A model generated the notes under the pieces. The model ran no database searches. It had not been told where the DNA came from and saw only the letters and a list, made by a program, of their open reading frames with translations. Shown here in pieces: positions 1 through 6,867 of a stretch of 15,497 bases of DNA. The translations under genes were made by a program, and so were the position numbers. Numbering within the stretch: the first letter of the stretch is position 1; the number at the start of each line of letters is the position of its first letter. The DNA lies in the NCBI GenBank assembly GCA_028869725.1, contig JAGWRJ010000063.1, positions 1 to 15,497 of the forward strand, in the 5' to 3' direction. The stretch comes from Alphaproteobacteria bacterium (lineage in GTDB: Bacteria > Pseudomonadota > Alphaproteobacteria > Micropepsales > Micropepsaceae).

Positions 1-567
1 GGTCGCCGAAAACAGCATGGATTGCCGGGCTTTGGGCAGCATCGCGACGATACGCCGGACATCTCGGATAAAGCCCATGTCAAGCATGCGGTCTGCTTCA
101 TCGACGATGAACACTTCCACATGGTCCAGACGCAGATGGCGCTGGGTGATAAGATCGAGCAGACGCCCGGGCGTTGCGACGAGCACATCCACGCCCTTGG
201 CCAGATCCTGAACCTGCCGGTTCTGGCTCACGCCGCCAAAAATGACGCACTGGCGCAGCTTCAGGGCCCGACCATAGGTTCTGAGCGAGGCATCGATCTG
301 GATCGCCAGCTCGCGGGTCGGCGCCAGAATCAGCGCGCGCGTGGTACGGGCCTTGGCGGTACCTGGATTGGCAGAGAGCTTCTGCAAAAGTGGCAACCCG
401 AAAGCTGCAGTCTTGCCGGTCCCGGTCTGTGCAATGCCAAGAAGGTCACGTCCTGCCAAAAGACGCGGGATGGCACGGGACTGGATCGGGGTGGGAGTCA
501 CATAACGCTCAGCCTCGAGCACGCGCATGATCGGCGCGATGAGGCCTAATTCACTAAAACTGGTCAC
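1..567 (-). CDS. DEAD-box RNA helicase, RhlE-type, N-terminal part (3' end outside window)
   Basis: An ATP-dependent RNA helicase of the DEAD-box family, acting in the cytoplasm on structured RNA (ribosome assembly or mRNA decay in known relatives). The window holds 189 codons, ending exactly at motif III. Motifs seen in order: Q motif (F-x-x-L-G-L then TPTPIQ, residues 4-29), motif I AQTGTGKT, Ia PTREL, GG, Ib TPGR, motif II DEAD and motif III SAT at the window edge. All key residues are intact. I chose the GTG at 567 because AGGA lies six bases upstream and the upstream ATG is out of frame; the protein then starts VTSFSELGL, the usual RhlE-like beginning. The subfamily assignment is inferred from the N-terminus and motif spacing; the C-terminal RecA domain is not visible. 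Confidence 0.93.
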   Translation of the reverse strand, partial: MTSFSELGLIAPIMRVLEAERYVTPTPIQSRAIPRLLAGRDLLGIAQTGTGKTAAFGLPLLQKLSANPGTAKARTTRALILAPTRELAIQIDASLRTYGRALKLRQCVIFGGVSQNRQVQDLAKGVDVLVATPGRLLDLITQRHLRLDHVEVFIVDEADRMLDMGFIRDVRRIVAMLPKARQSMLFSAT

Positions 568-918
568 AATACATCCTATGGTCGCAAAGCTCGCAGCTTG
601 GCGACAGCGGGTGCCGTCTTTCCCGCACATGGAAGCAAACGGAGGGGTTGAAAAGTGCGGCTCAGGCCAAAAGGCTGGAGCGTGCGGCCGCAAAGATGAG
701 GGGTATATCTGCGCTCCAAGCCCAACTGTCAAGCATGCGTCCGATCAGGGCGAACGCACTGACCTGTTGCTTGAGGTCTCATCGGCGCACATCGCGCCCT
801 CTGCTGCCACCTGCCCACCCGCGTATTTTCTATAGTCTTTACACGGATACTGTTCCGGCAGCCCTTTAGCTGGCCGTGGCCCCCTGTCAGGGACTGCCCT
901 CTTGCGCGCGCGCATTTT
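568..918. other. Intergenic region without a supported gene
   Basis: About 350 bp between the divergent helicase and the LexA-box gene. Short open frames exist on both strands, but none has a ribosome binding site or protein-like composition. It holds the candidate helicase promoter and, at its right end, the approach to the LexA box. Confidence 0.6.
704..732 (-). promoter_or_regulatory. Candidate promoter of the DEAD-box helicase gene
   Basis: On the minus strand a perfect TTGACA -35 (727-732) is followed after 17 bases by a poor -10 GATATA (704-709). Transcription would begin near 697, giving a 5' leader of about 130 nt before the GTG at 567. Long leaders are common on DEAD-box helicase genes. 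The -10 matches consensus at only three positions, so this is a moderate call. Confidence 0.4.
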
Positions 919-933
919 GTTCTCTATTTGTTC
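919..933 (+). promoter_or_regulatory. LexA (SOS) box, alphaproteobacterial type GTTC-N7-GTTC
   Basis: GTTC (919-922), seven bases TCTATTT, GTTC (930-933). This directly repeated GTTC-N7-GTTC arrangement is the established LexA site of Alphaproteobacteria. It overlaps a possible promoter: TTGCGC (902-907), 17 bases, TATTTG (925-930). Transcription would start near 937, which is the ATG of the next gene, so LexA would cover the -10 and the message would be leaderless or nearly so. Confidence 0.8.
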
Positions 934-936
934 CTT

Positions 937-1218
937 ATGGGCAAGGCGCGATGGACACGATGGGACGGCGGTCACGGACGCATCGATGCGTTCAGCCTTG
1001 AGCTCGGCAGTCTTCTAAACGCGACCGTCCGCCGGCGCCCAGGCGACAGCTGGGCCGTCGAAATCAACCGCATCCCGATCGGCGATTATCCGTCAAAGGA
1101 CGCAGCCCTCCTGGAGGCGGACGGGCGCATCCGAAGTCATGCCCGCGACTTCATCGAAGATTGGGCGCTTTGGACCATCGCCACAGATGAGCGATTCGCA
1201 AAATGGCGAACCCGCTGA
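937..1218 (+). CDS. Small protein of unknown function, probably SOS-regulated
   Basis: A 93-residue protein starting MGKARWTRWDGGHG and ending KWRTR. I do not recognise the family. It is rich in Trp and Arg, has no membrane segment, signal peptide or cysteine motif, and should be a soluble cytoplasmic protein. The first half is probably beta-rich (a WxRWDGxHGRID stretch, then VRRRPGDSWAVEIN), and the end looks helical. A TTG three codons earlier (928) is also in frame but lies inside the LexA box, so I prefer the ATG at 937. No Shine-Dalgarno sequence is visible, which fits a leaderless transcript beginning at or near the ATG. The LexA box immediately upstream suggests a role in the DNA-damage response, but nothing in the protein shows what it does. 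Confidence 0.65.
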   Translation: MGKARWTRWDGGHGRIDAFSLELGSLLNATVRRRPGDSWAVEINRIPIGDYPSKDAALLEADGRIRSHARDFIEDWALWTIATDERFAKWRTR

Positions 1219-1485
1219 GGATCGCAAAATGCCTGCCCGGACAAGCTTATGGCCGGATACCTGAGCGCGGTGCGGATCCTGTGGCCCTCCTGAAGCAGCT
1301 ATAGCCCATGGGCGCATTCCAGAGCCCCATAAGTCTTTCCGCACTTTCATTTGCGAAGCTGCGCGCTTTCGTAAAACGTCGCTTCCCGGCTCGTCCGGCA
1401 GGTCCCTGGCCTCACGCATCAGGCGTATGTCAGGCGTGGCGGGAGAGCCCTTTCGGCACGGACCGGAAATCGAGCGAGGACGTCA

Positions 1486-2442
1486 ATGGCAGATGCGAAC
1501 GTGACGGGGCGTCTGACGCATCACACCGACACCCCGGCCCTTACCGCGTTGATCAGGACATTTGGCGTAGTCTGGTTATTCAACGCTGCATGGCAAGGCG
1601 AAGCATGGCTTGTGTCGCGATCAGCCGCACGCAATCTCCTGCACGCCCTTGCGCACCCTGCGGCACAGGCGCCGAGCTGGCTCAAGCCACCTCTTCTTGC
1701 CGTTTTAAAGGGCGTAACGGCCACAGGACCTCGCCCTTTTGCGGCTGTTATGGTCGCGATTGCGATACTGCTTGGCGTGGCCCTGCTGAGCGGTGTGGCG
1801 CTCGAGGCCACTGCAGGCATCGGCCTTATCTACAGCCTGATCTGCTGGCTCGTGCTGAACGGCATGGGCTTTCCATACGCGCACGGCCAGACAGATCCCG
1901 GCGTATTTGTTGCCTACGCCATCACCTTCCTGTTCGTGCTCGCCGCCGGGTCCTCACTGCGCGCGACGCGCCCCGAGGCAATCCGCAGGTCAGACGCGCT
2001 GTGGAATTACGCACGCCTCGCCTTCGCTCTGCTCTGGCTGTTTGACGCCGCGCTGAAATGGCTTCCAGCGTTCCTGTTCCATTTTACCAGCCAGATTACC
2101 GGCGTCATTTCCGGCCAGCCTCATCCTGTTGCCATCTGGCTCGGCTTTGTTGCCGCCGTCATCGGCGTCATCGGACCGGTCACGGTCGCCGTACTCGTCG
2201 CAATTGCCGAGACCGTGATCGCACTCAGTCTGCTGACGGGCCGGGGTTTGAAGGTCGTGCTGCCCCTTGGCATTCTCTATTCGCTATCGGTATGGGCAAC
2301 TGCGGAAGCCTTCGGCGGTCCTTACACGGCGGCGGGAACCGGTGTACGCGGCAACGTCCTCGGAAACGTGATCATCTACCTTCTGCCATTTTTATTTCTC
2401 TGGGTCCGCGCGCGCACGTCCTCTTTGCAACCCCGGCCGTAA
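1486..2442 (+). CDS. Polytopic membrane protein with two DoxX-like halves
   Basis: A 318-residue inner-membrane protein with about eight hydrophobic helices. It looks like a tandem duplication: WLFNAAWQGEAWL (from about residue 30) matches WLFDAALKWLPAFL (about 185), and GLIYSLICW followed by FPYAHGQTDPG matches GILYSLSVW followed by GGPYTAAGTG. Each half therefore has a four-helix arrangement like DoxX/DoxD proteins, some of which are quinone-linked oxidoreductase subunits. The DoxX relationship is judged from topology and short motifs, not from a search. The start is well supported: GAGGA lies five bases before the ATG at 1486. No operon partner is evident, since the next gene has its own promoter and riboswitch. 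The substrate or redox partner cannot be read from the sequence. Confidence 0.8.
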   Translation: MADANVTGRLTHHTDTPALTALIRTFGVVWLFNAAWQGEAWLVSRSAARNLLHALAHPAAQAPSWLKPPLLAVLKGVTATGPRPFAAVMVAIAILLGVALLSGVALEATAGIGLIYSLICWLVLNGMGFPYAHGQTDPGVFVAYAITFLFVLAAGSSLRATRPEAIRRSDALWNYARLAFALLWLFDAALKWLPAFLFHFTSQITGVISGQPHPVAIWLGFVAAVIGVIGPVTVAVLVAIAETVIALSLLTGRGLKVVLPLGILYSLSVWATAEAFGGPYTAAGTGVRGNVLGNVIIYLLPFLFLWVRARTSSLQPRP

Positions 2443-2518
2443 GGGCGGAGCCTTGCGAGGGCGCGATGGGCTCAGCTCTGGTCTCCTACACGACGTCATC
2501 AACGATCTTCCAGAGCCA

Positions 2519-2548
2519 AGACAGAGGCTCTGCAATTGACCTCTGTTT
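2519..2548 (+). terminator. Weak terminator-like hairpin after the DoxX-like gene
   Basis: ACAGAGG (2521-2527) pairs with CCTCTGT (2540-2546), extendable by a G-T and an A-T pair, and is followed by a pyrimidine-rich stretch (TTCTGTTCC) rather than a clean T run. It overlaps the -35 of the next promoter, so termination here is uncertain. Confidence 0.3.
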
Positions 2549-2565
2549 CTGTTCCTGGTTATACG
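2536..2565 (+). promoter_or_regulatory. Promoter of the riboswitch/manganese exporter transcript
   Basis: TTGACC (2536-2541) and TATACG (2560-2565) are 18 bases apart. Transcription would begin near 2572, exactly where the riboswitch P1 stem starts, which strengthens both calls. Confidence 0.55.
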
Positions 2566-2572
2566 AACATGT

Positions 2573-2680
2573 CCCTTGGGGAGTAGCCGTCCGCTTTGAG
2601 CGGACACCGCGTCAACATGCTTGACCTCGCGGTCATGGCGCGTGTGACGGATCTACGGATCCGATTGGCGAGACCAACGG
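2573..2680 (+). promoter_or_regulatory. yybP-ykoY manganese riboswitch aptamer
   Basis: The two conserved halves are present: GGGGAGTAGCC (2578-2588) and GCGAGACC (2668-2675). P1 forms between CCCTTGG (2573-2579) and CCAACGG (2674-2680) with one mismatch. Further stems: GTCCGC/GCGGAC (2589-2605), CCGCG/CGCGG (2607-2611 with 2628-2632) enclosing GTCAA/TTGAC, and CGGATC/GATCCG (2648-2663). This arrangement is the yybP-ykoY class, which binds Mn2+ and turns on exporters. The downstream gene is a predicted manganese exporter, so motif and context agree. Confidence 0.87.
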
Positions 2681-2685
2681 TGTTG

Positions 2686-2742
2686 CGCCCCAGGGCTGGC
2701 GGGGCGTGAACATCGTTGTATCTCATCGCCGGCCCTGGAGAG
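2686..2742 (+). promoter_or_regulatory. Riboswitch expression platform, probably translational
   Basis: Three mutually exclusive pairings are visible. CGCCCC (2686-2691) pairs with GGGGCG (2701-2706). CCCCAGGG (2688-2695) can pair back to the 5' P1 strand CCCTTGGGG (2573-2581). CCAGGGC (2690-2696) can pair with GCCCTGG (2732-2738), covering the first bases of the Shine-Dalgarno sequence GGAGAG (2737-2742). No T run follows any hairpin, so control of ribosome access is more likely than termination. Confidence 0.5.
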
Positions 2743-2747
2743 ATCAG

Positions 2748-3323
2748 GTGCTCACCGTCTATTCGCTTTCAGCTTTGCTGGTCGCCCTTGCAGAAATGGG
2801 CGATCGTACGCAGCTGCTTGCGATTGTGCTGGCAAGCCGCTTTCGCGCGCCAATTCCAATCCTGTTTGGCATTCTCGTGGCTACGATCGCGAACCATCTG
2901 CTTGCAGGCTTGGTTGGCTTCTATCTGGCAGACGTCTTATCGGCAACCTGGTTCAAATACGCGGTCTCTCTGTCATTCATCGCGATGGCCATATGGACGC
3001 TCATTCCGGACAATGCCGACGACTTAGAGACAGACCGTTTGCACCTTGGCGTCTTTCTGACCACCGCCTCCACCTTCTTCCTGGTCGAGATGGGAGACAA
3101 GACCCAGATCGCAACCGCGGCGCTGGCCGCACACTTTCACAATATTGCAGTAGTGGTTGCTGGAACGACAACCGGCATGATGCTGGCAAATATACCCGCT
3201 GTGCTCTTTGGACATGCGGCAACCAGGATCATTCCTATGACCTATCTGAGATGGGGAGCCGCTGCAGTTTATCTGTGTCTCGGATTATGGGCATTTTCCA
3301 CCACCGCTGGATGGCTTCATTGA
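2748..3323 (+). CDS. Manganese exporter of the TMEM165/GDT1 (UPF0016) family
   Basis: An inner-membrane cation exporter, 191 residues, the usual length for this family. Two family signatures are intact: EMGDRTQ at residues 16-22 and EMGDKTQ at 114-120. These E-x-G-D-(K/R)-T motifs sit in symmetry-related helices of the two three-helix halves and form the ion path in known relatives (bacterial MneA-type exporters, yeast Gdt1, human TMEM165). The GTG at 2748 is preferred because GGAGAG sits five bases upstream; an in-frame GTG at 2706 lies in the riboswitch hairpin and would add 14 unlikely residues. The Mn2+-sensing riboswitch directly upstream makes manganese detoxification the most likely job, although family members may also move Ca2+. 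Confidence 0.92.
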   Translation: MLTVYSLSALLVALAEMGDRTQLLAIVLASRFRAPIPILFGILVATIANHLLAGLVGFYLADVLSATWFKYAVSLSFIAMAIWTLIPDNADDLETDRLHLGVFLTTASTFFLVEMGDKTQIATAALAAHFHNIAVVVAGTTTGMMLANIPAVLFGHAATRIIPMTYLRWGAAAVYLCLGLWAFSTTAGWLH

Positions 3324-3473
3324 GCCGAACCAACCATTCCTATCTGTGGCGTCGCAACTGGCACCATCGATGGCGGTCATGCGCAGCGACCTTCGGGCAT
3401 CCGGCTGATGGTCATGGACTGGCCCTTGGTCGAGAGGAAAACCTCCAGCAGCCATTTGCATTTCTCGCCATAA

Positions 3474-4238
3474 GTGCGGCTCGCGCCGGAACGCGACGCA
3501 GACGCCAACGGCACGCTCGCCTTTTTCGAGGCTCACTTCTCGAACTTCATCGAAGGCACCGAATTCAGCGTCAAGGAAGCCGAAGACATTGTCTTCAACG
3601 GCGTAATCCCCGCCGAACGCCCAGAAGATGCGCATGATGTGCTGGGCACGTTTCGGGTCGTCTCGGATCAGGGCGAAATGCAACGTACGCCCAAGAACAT
3701 CGCCGAGTTCATAGACTTCCTGCGGCGGCGCCACGCGATCATCATGGAAGCCCGGCCGGACAAGAACCCGGGCAGCTTCAAGACCAAATCCAATCAGGCA
3801 GGCATGACGGTATTCGTGACCCCGGAGCTGGTGATCGGGACGCTGGAAAGGGGCTTCGAGTTTCTGGAAGGGCTGGCCGACCCGTTTCAGAAGGCTGCCT
3901 TCATGATGATACTGGTCAGCGAAGTGCATCCCTTTGCCGACGGCAACGGCCGGGTCGGCCGGATCATGATGAACGCCGAGCTGGTGGCGGCCGGCCAGGA
4001 ACGGATCATCGTGCCGACCGCGTTCCGCACTGATTACCTCGGTCCGCTCAAGGCGTTCTCTCACAATGGTGAGACGGCGCCCCTGATCCGGATGCTCGAT
4101 GTGGCGCAGCGCTACACGCACGGCATCGACTGGCGCAACCTGCAGAGCGCAGAAGCCCTGCTGAAAAAAACCAATGCGTTTGCCAAAGGCGAGGACGCCA
4201 AGCTACGCGTCGACTGGCAGACCTGGCCCGCCAAATAG
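3474..4238 (+). CDS. Fic family protein lacking its N-terminal half (probable gene remnant)
   Basis: Fic proteins transfer AMP or another nucleotide monophosphate to target proteins. This 254-residue frame holds a complete Fic core: the inhibitory motif SNFIEG at residues 23-28 (class II) and the catalytic HPFADGNGRVGR starting at H152. It closely matches the C-terminal half of the Fic fusion at 5321-6811, sharing blocks such as FSNFIEGTEF, RIMMNAEL and PLIRMLD. The N-terminal regulator domain of that protein is missing here: similarity stops near 3480 at unrelated sequence that follows the manganese exporter. The GTG at 3474 has no ribosome binding site or promoter. The core is intact, so residual activity is possible if it is translated, but I read it as a 5'-truncated copy on the opposite strand from the island. 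Confidence 0.75.
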   Translation: MRLAPERDADANGTLAFFEAHFSNFIEGTEFSVKEAEDIVFNGVIPAERPEDAHDVLGTFRVVSDQGEMQRTPKNIAEFIDFLRRRHAIIMEARPDKNPGSFKTKSNQAGMTVFVTPELVIGTLERGFEFLEGLADPFQKAAFMMILVSEVHPFADGNGRVGRIMMNAELVAAGQERIIVPTAFRTDYLGPLKAFSHNGETAPLIRMLDVAQRYTHGIDWRNLQSAEALLKKTNAFAKGEDAKLRVDWQTWPAK

Positions 4239-4514
4239 CAGCGCCACCGCCACCATCGTCGACGGCATCAACAACATCGTCGCCATCGCCGGACCACCAC
4301 CGCCACCGTCATCGGCATGAAGAAGATCATAATCATCATCATGATGGTGGTGGATCTTGCGATAGGGGTCTAAAGCCTCTCAGAGCCGAGATCGCATGAA
4401 AACCGGTTCACAAAAAGCTCGACCGCGCGGCGCATGCCGCGCGGGTCTAGACAGGCTGTCGACAAGCCATCAACTGACGCATAAAGGTGCCCGCAATCAC
4501 TTCAGGAGAAGATT
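4239..4514. other. Gene-free stretch with CAT/CAC-type trinucleotide tracts
   Basis: No supported gene. From about 4245 to 4365 the sequence is dominated by CAT, CAC, ATC and GGT triplets. AAGATC (around 4321) and GATCTT (around 4356) bracket an imperfect ATC/GAT palindrome that could fold as a hairpin after the truncated Fic gene. No convincing T run follows. Confidence 0.5.
4423..4444. other. Strong GC-rich hairpin
   Basis: CCGCGCGGC (4423-4431) and GCCGCGCGG (4436-4444) form a perfect 9-bp stem around a four-base GCAT loop. No T tract follows on either strand, so it is not a standard intrinsic terminator. It may be a scar of a mobile element or a protein-binding palindrome. Confidence 0.5.
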
Positions 4515-4840
4515 TCATACCGCCACGGCATGTTCCGGAGTGATCTGGGCCATGAGGCCTGACAGCGTCCGATGCAGCGATGCACGCGCCGCCGGCCACA
4601 TCGCCGCCAGACGGTCGAGGAAGCTCAACACCATGTTGAAGCGCTCGTCGGCATTGGCGGGCAGGAACATGCCGAACTGGAACACCATTTCGGCGAGGGC
4701 CGCGAAGGCCTCTTCCACTTCATCCGGCCGTGCCGCCGCTGCGCGCGCATCCGCGATGCGCTCTTCGAAGACGATCTGAAAGCCATCCTTGTCAGCGCGT
4801 AGGCCGCAGAGCGCACGGACAAGATTGAGCCACAGCCGGC
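4515..4840 (-). pseudogene. Coding remnant of unknown family, C-terminal part
   Basis: On the minus strand the frame ending at TGA 4515-4517 has clear protein-like composition for about 105 residues: mostly helical and acidic, with EVEEAFAALAEMVFQFG and NMVLSFLDRLAAMWP. I do not recognise the family. No good start exists: the same frame stays open to 4994, but the upstream part (for example HRSHESSLRRDEYVGRHWH) does not look like protein and covers the DUF736-like codons in another frame. I read it as the 3' part of a gene joined to foreign sequence near 4830. Confidence 0.4.
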
Positions 4841-4885
4841 CCAACCTCCGTCCTTCGTCGGAGTGAATGTGCCAATGACGGCCAA
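4814..4885 (-). pseudogene. N-terminal fragment of a DUF736-like gene
   Basis: Reading from a TTG at 4885 (probably a mutated ATG), the minus strand gives xAVIGTFTPTKDGGWAG, the standard opening of DUF736 proteins, which are common on alphaproteobacterial plasmids and integrative conjugative elements. The resemblance fades after about 18-24 residues, and sequence in a different frame continues as the remnant at 4515-4840. It is too short for function and is best seen as a trace of a mobile element. The identification rests on memory of the family's N-terminus. Confidence 0.45.
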
Positions 4886-4913
4886 CGTATTCGTCTCTTC
4901 TCAACGATGATTC

Positions 4914-5051
4914 ATGGGATCTGTGCGGGACTGGTCGGTTGACCGCATCCGCAGACTGGAGGCAGCAGGGCTGGTCGGAACGCCAAAAGAACAAAAAGCA
5001 GAAAAACCAGTAGGAGAACCGCTCCGCCTACGGACGGAAAATCGCTCATGA
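4914..5051 (+). other. Short open frame next to the left att-like repeat
   Basis: A 45-residue frame (MGSVRDWSVDRIRRLEAAGL and a Lys/Glu-rich tail) ends 14 bases before the att-like repeat. The DRIRRLEAAGLVG stretch resembles a helix from a DNA-binding or recombinase protein, but I cannot assign it. The opposite strand of the same region encodes a possible 45-residue peptide with one hydrophobic helix. Either, or neither, may be real. Confidence 0.2.
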
Positions 5052-5065
5052 CTCGTTGATTTTGT

Positions 5066-5080
5066 TTGGAGCGGGCGAAG
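5066..5080 (+). repeat. att-like direct repeat, distal copy of the tRNA-Gly 3' end
   Basis: TTGGAGCGGGCGAAG is identical over 15 bases to 12752-12766, which is the complement of the tRNA-Gly 3' end: part of the T arm, the acceptor stem, discriminator and CCA. Integration into tRNA genes leaves such a displaced 3'-end copy at the far side of the inserted DNA. The match stops on both sides. Confidence 0.65.
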
Positions 5081-5320
5081 TACTTTAAGGCATTGATATT
5101 ATACACAATTCTGGAACCAAATCAAGACTCTATTTTCACCCTCAAAATTTGAGGTTGGACATTTCATTGTCTGGCTGTTGGCCAGTTCAGAGTGCGATGA
5201 ACCGGTCAGGTCTATGCACCGCAAAATTTTCGGCGCTGCCAAACATTCCCTTCCGTTACCAGCCGGATCAAAAATCCGAAGAACGCTTTGCCGTCATCGA
5301 TGAGCGCGGCTTGTCGGCTA

Positions 5321-6811
5321 TCAGCCCCGCGCCCCTTCTGGAAGGCGAAGCCGAACGCCTTGTTCTTCTGCGTCGTTGCTGTCCATGAACGCATTTGCCG
5401 CTTTGAGCTCACCCTCCGCCCGGTCGAAGTCGTTCCAGTCGATCGCGCGCGAGAATCGCTGCGCGAAGTCGAGCATGCGAATGAGCGGCTCGGCGCTGGT
5501 GCGATTGGAGATAGCCTTGAGGGCGCTGAGATAATTGGCACGGTAGACTGTGGGAATGATAATGCGCTGTTCGCCCGCGGAAACCAGCTCGGCATTCATC
5601 ATGATGCGCGCGATGCGTCCGTTTCCATCGACAAACGGATGAACCTCGGCGACCAGAAACATCATGAAGACGGCGCGCTGAAACGGCGTTGCCAGGGATT
5701 TGTACGCCTTGAAACCTTGGTCAAGGGTGCCGCGCACGAGTTCAGGCACGACAAACATGGTGCCGCCCGCGCGGTTGGCGTCAGCCTTGTATTGACCCGG
5801 CGCCTTGTCGGGACGCGCCTGCATGATCTGAGCATGGCGACGTTTGAGAAGCCGTTCGAACTCCGTGAAGGTCTGAGGCGTCTGGGCCATCTCTTTGGGA
5901 TCGGCGACGATGCGATAGGTTCCGAGGATGTCATGCGCGTCTTGCGGACGTGCATTTGGAATCTTGTTTTCGAAGACGATAGCTGCGGCTTCGTCCACCG
6001 CAAATTCCGTGCCCTCGATGAAGTTCGAGAAATACGCTTCGAAGAAGGGCAAGGTCGTGCCGTCATCCGCAGTCGTAGTGCGCGTCTGCGGAGGGGTACG
6101 ATGAAGTTCGGCGCGCAGCGCTTCGAACAGATCGATGCGCGTGGCATCGAAAGGCGCGCTCTTGTGCCGCGCTCGTGCAGCGCGGGTCTGCAGGTGATCA
6201 TCCTGGGTGCTGAGGAGCGCGCCGATCATCTTGTTGAGAGCCTTGAACTCCGCATCGCGACCGAGTGCGGGCGCGAGGCGGCGCGCCTCGTCGCGGAGAC
6301 GATTGAGCTCGTCCTCGCCGGACAGCCGCAGCAGCTTGTCGAGATGCTGCTCCAGTTCCTTGCGCGAGAGCGTCCTTGCCGCCGTGCCTCTGCTCCTGCT
6401 TGCGGCAAAATTGTCGAGCAGGGTGCGGGCCGGTGAGGACAGGTGGAGCACGCCCATAAAGGGAAGGTCCGTGTCGAGCGGTGGCGCGCCACGTCGTGGC
6501 CGAAGCGTGCACCCCGGTAGAACCACGTCGCTCTGGCCGGTCTGCGAGACGAGGAAGATGGAGCCGTCCTGGGCCGGCTTGCCCTCCAGGGCTGTACGAT
6601 CGGCGATGAGTGCGTCGGGAAAATATCCGGCAATGATCGGCCATAGGTTGCGCCGGACGATGGACTCCGGCGTGCTTGAGAGGTCACGGCTATAGAGGCG
6701 CGAGGCAAGCTTGCGCAGCGTGCCGGCACGGACCGCCTTCGAGGCCAGGTTGGTGGTCTCTGAGGTAGAGACGAAGGTCTCCGGCAGATCGTCGAGGGAT
6801 TTTCTTGCCAC
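5321..6811 (-). CDS. Fusion protein: AbiEi-like regulator domain plus class II Fic domain
   Basis: About 496 residues from the GTG at 6811. The N-terminal 150 or so residues look like an AbiEi-type antitoxin/regulator: a winged-helix-like segment (ETTNLASKAVRAGTLRKLASRLYSR) then a domain ending LHLSSPARTLLDNF, comparable in layout to the AbiEi protein at 9266-9877. A helical linker follows (about 165-255), then the Fic domain with inhibitory SNFIEG at 262-267 and catalytic HPFVDGNGR at 391-399, all key residues intact. It probably AMPylates a cellular target, restrained by its own inhibitory helix, while the N-terminal domain may bind its promoter. An in-frame ATG at 6916 would place two operator-like repeats and a -10-like TATAGT inside the coding region, so I prefer 6811, although no strong ribosome binding site precedes it. 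Confidence 0.85.
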   Translation of the reverse strand: MARKSLDDLPETFVSTSETTNLASKAVRAGTLRKLASRLYSRDLSSTPESIVRRNLWPIIAGYFPDALIADRTALEGKPAQDGSIFLVSQTGQSDVVLPGCTLRPRRGAPPLDTDLPFMGVLHLSSPARTLLDNFAASRSRGTAARTLSRKELEQHLDKLLRLSGEDELNRLRDEARRLAPALGRDAEFKALNKMIGALLSTQDDHLQTRAARARHKSAPFDATRIDLFEALRAELHRTPPQTRTTTADDGTTLPFFEAYFSNFIEGTEFAVDEAAAIVFENKIPNARPQDAHDILGTYRIVADPKEMAQTPQTFTEFERLLKRRHAQIMQARPDKAPGQYKADANRAGGTMFVVPELVRGTLDQGFKAYKSLATPFQRAVFMMFLVAEVHPFVDGNGRIARIMMNAELVSAGEQRIIIPTVYRANYLSALKAISNRTSAEPLIRMLDFAQRFSRAIDWNDFDRAEGELKAANAFMDSNDAEEQGVRLRLPEGARG

Positions 6812-6835
6812 TAAGCACCGGACTGAGGGTCGAAA

Positions 6836-6859
6836 GGCGACTTTTCTGTCCGTAAGAAT
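6836..6859 (-). repeat. 24-bp operator-like repeat, copy A
   Basis: Plus-strand consensus GGCGAYTTTTYTG followed by NCYRTAAGAAW. Copy A ends 24 bases upstream of the GTG of the Fic fusion and starts 32 bases from copy B. Probably an operator for the fusion's own N-terminal domain. Confidence 0.55.
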
Positions 6860-6867
6860 TAGCAGAA

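Noticed and set aside
2551..2568. GTTC-N10-GAAC as a second LexA site
   Set aside because: The spacing is ten bases, not seven, and the segment is explained by the promoter before the riboswitch.
3285..4121. Minus-strand open frame of 278 codons
   Set aside because: It is antisense to the truncated Fic gene and shows no motif of its own.
4912..5106. Minus-strand 64-codon frame with one hydrophobic helix
   Set aside because: It has no clear ribosome binding site and spans the att-like repeat. The hydrophobic run may be chance, so I do not list it as a gene.
5288..6436. Long plus-strand open frame of 382 codons
   Set aside because: It is antisense to the Fic fusion, whose motifs are unmistakable on the minus strand. 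The plus-strand translation has no family motif.
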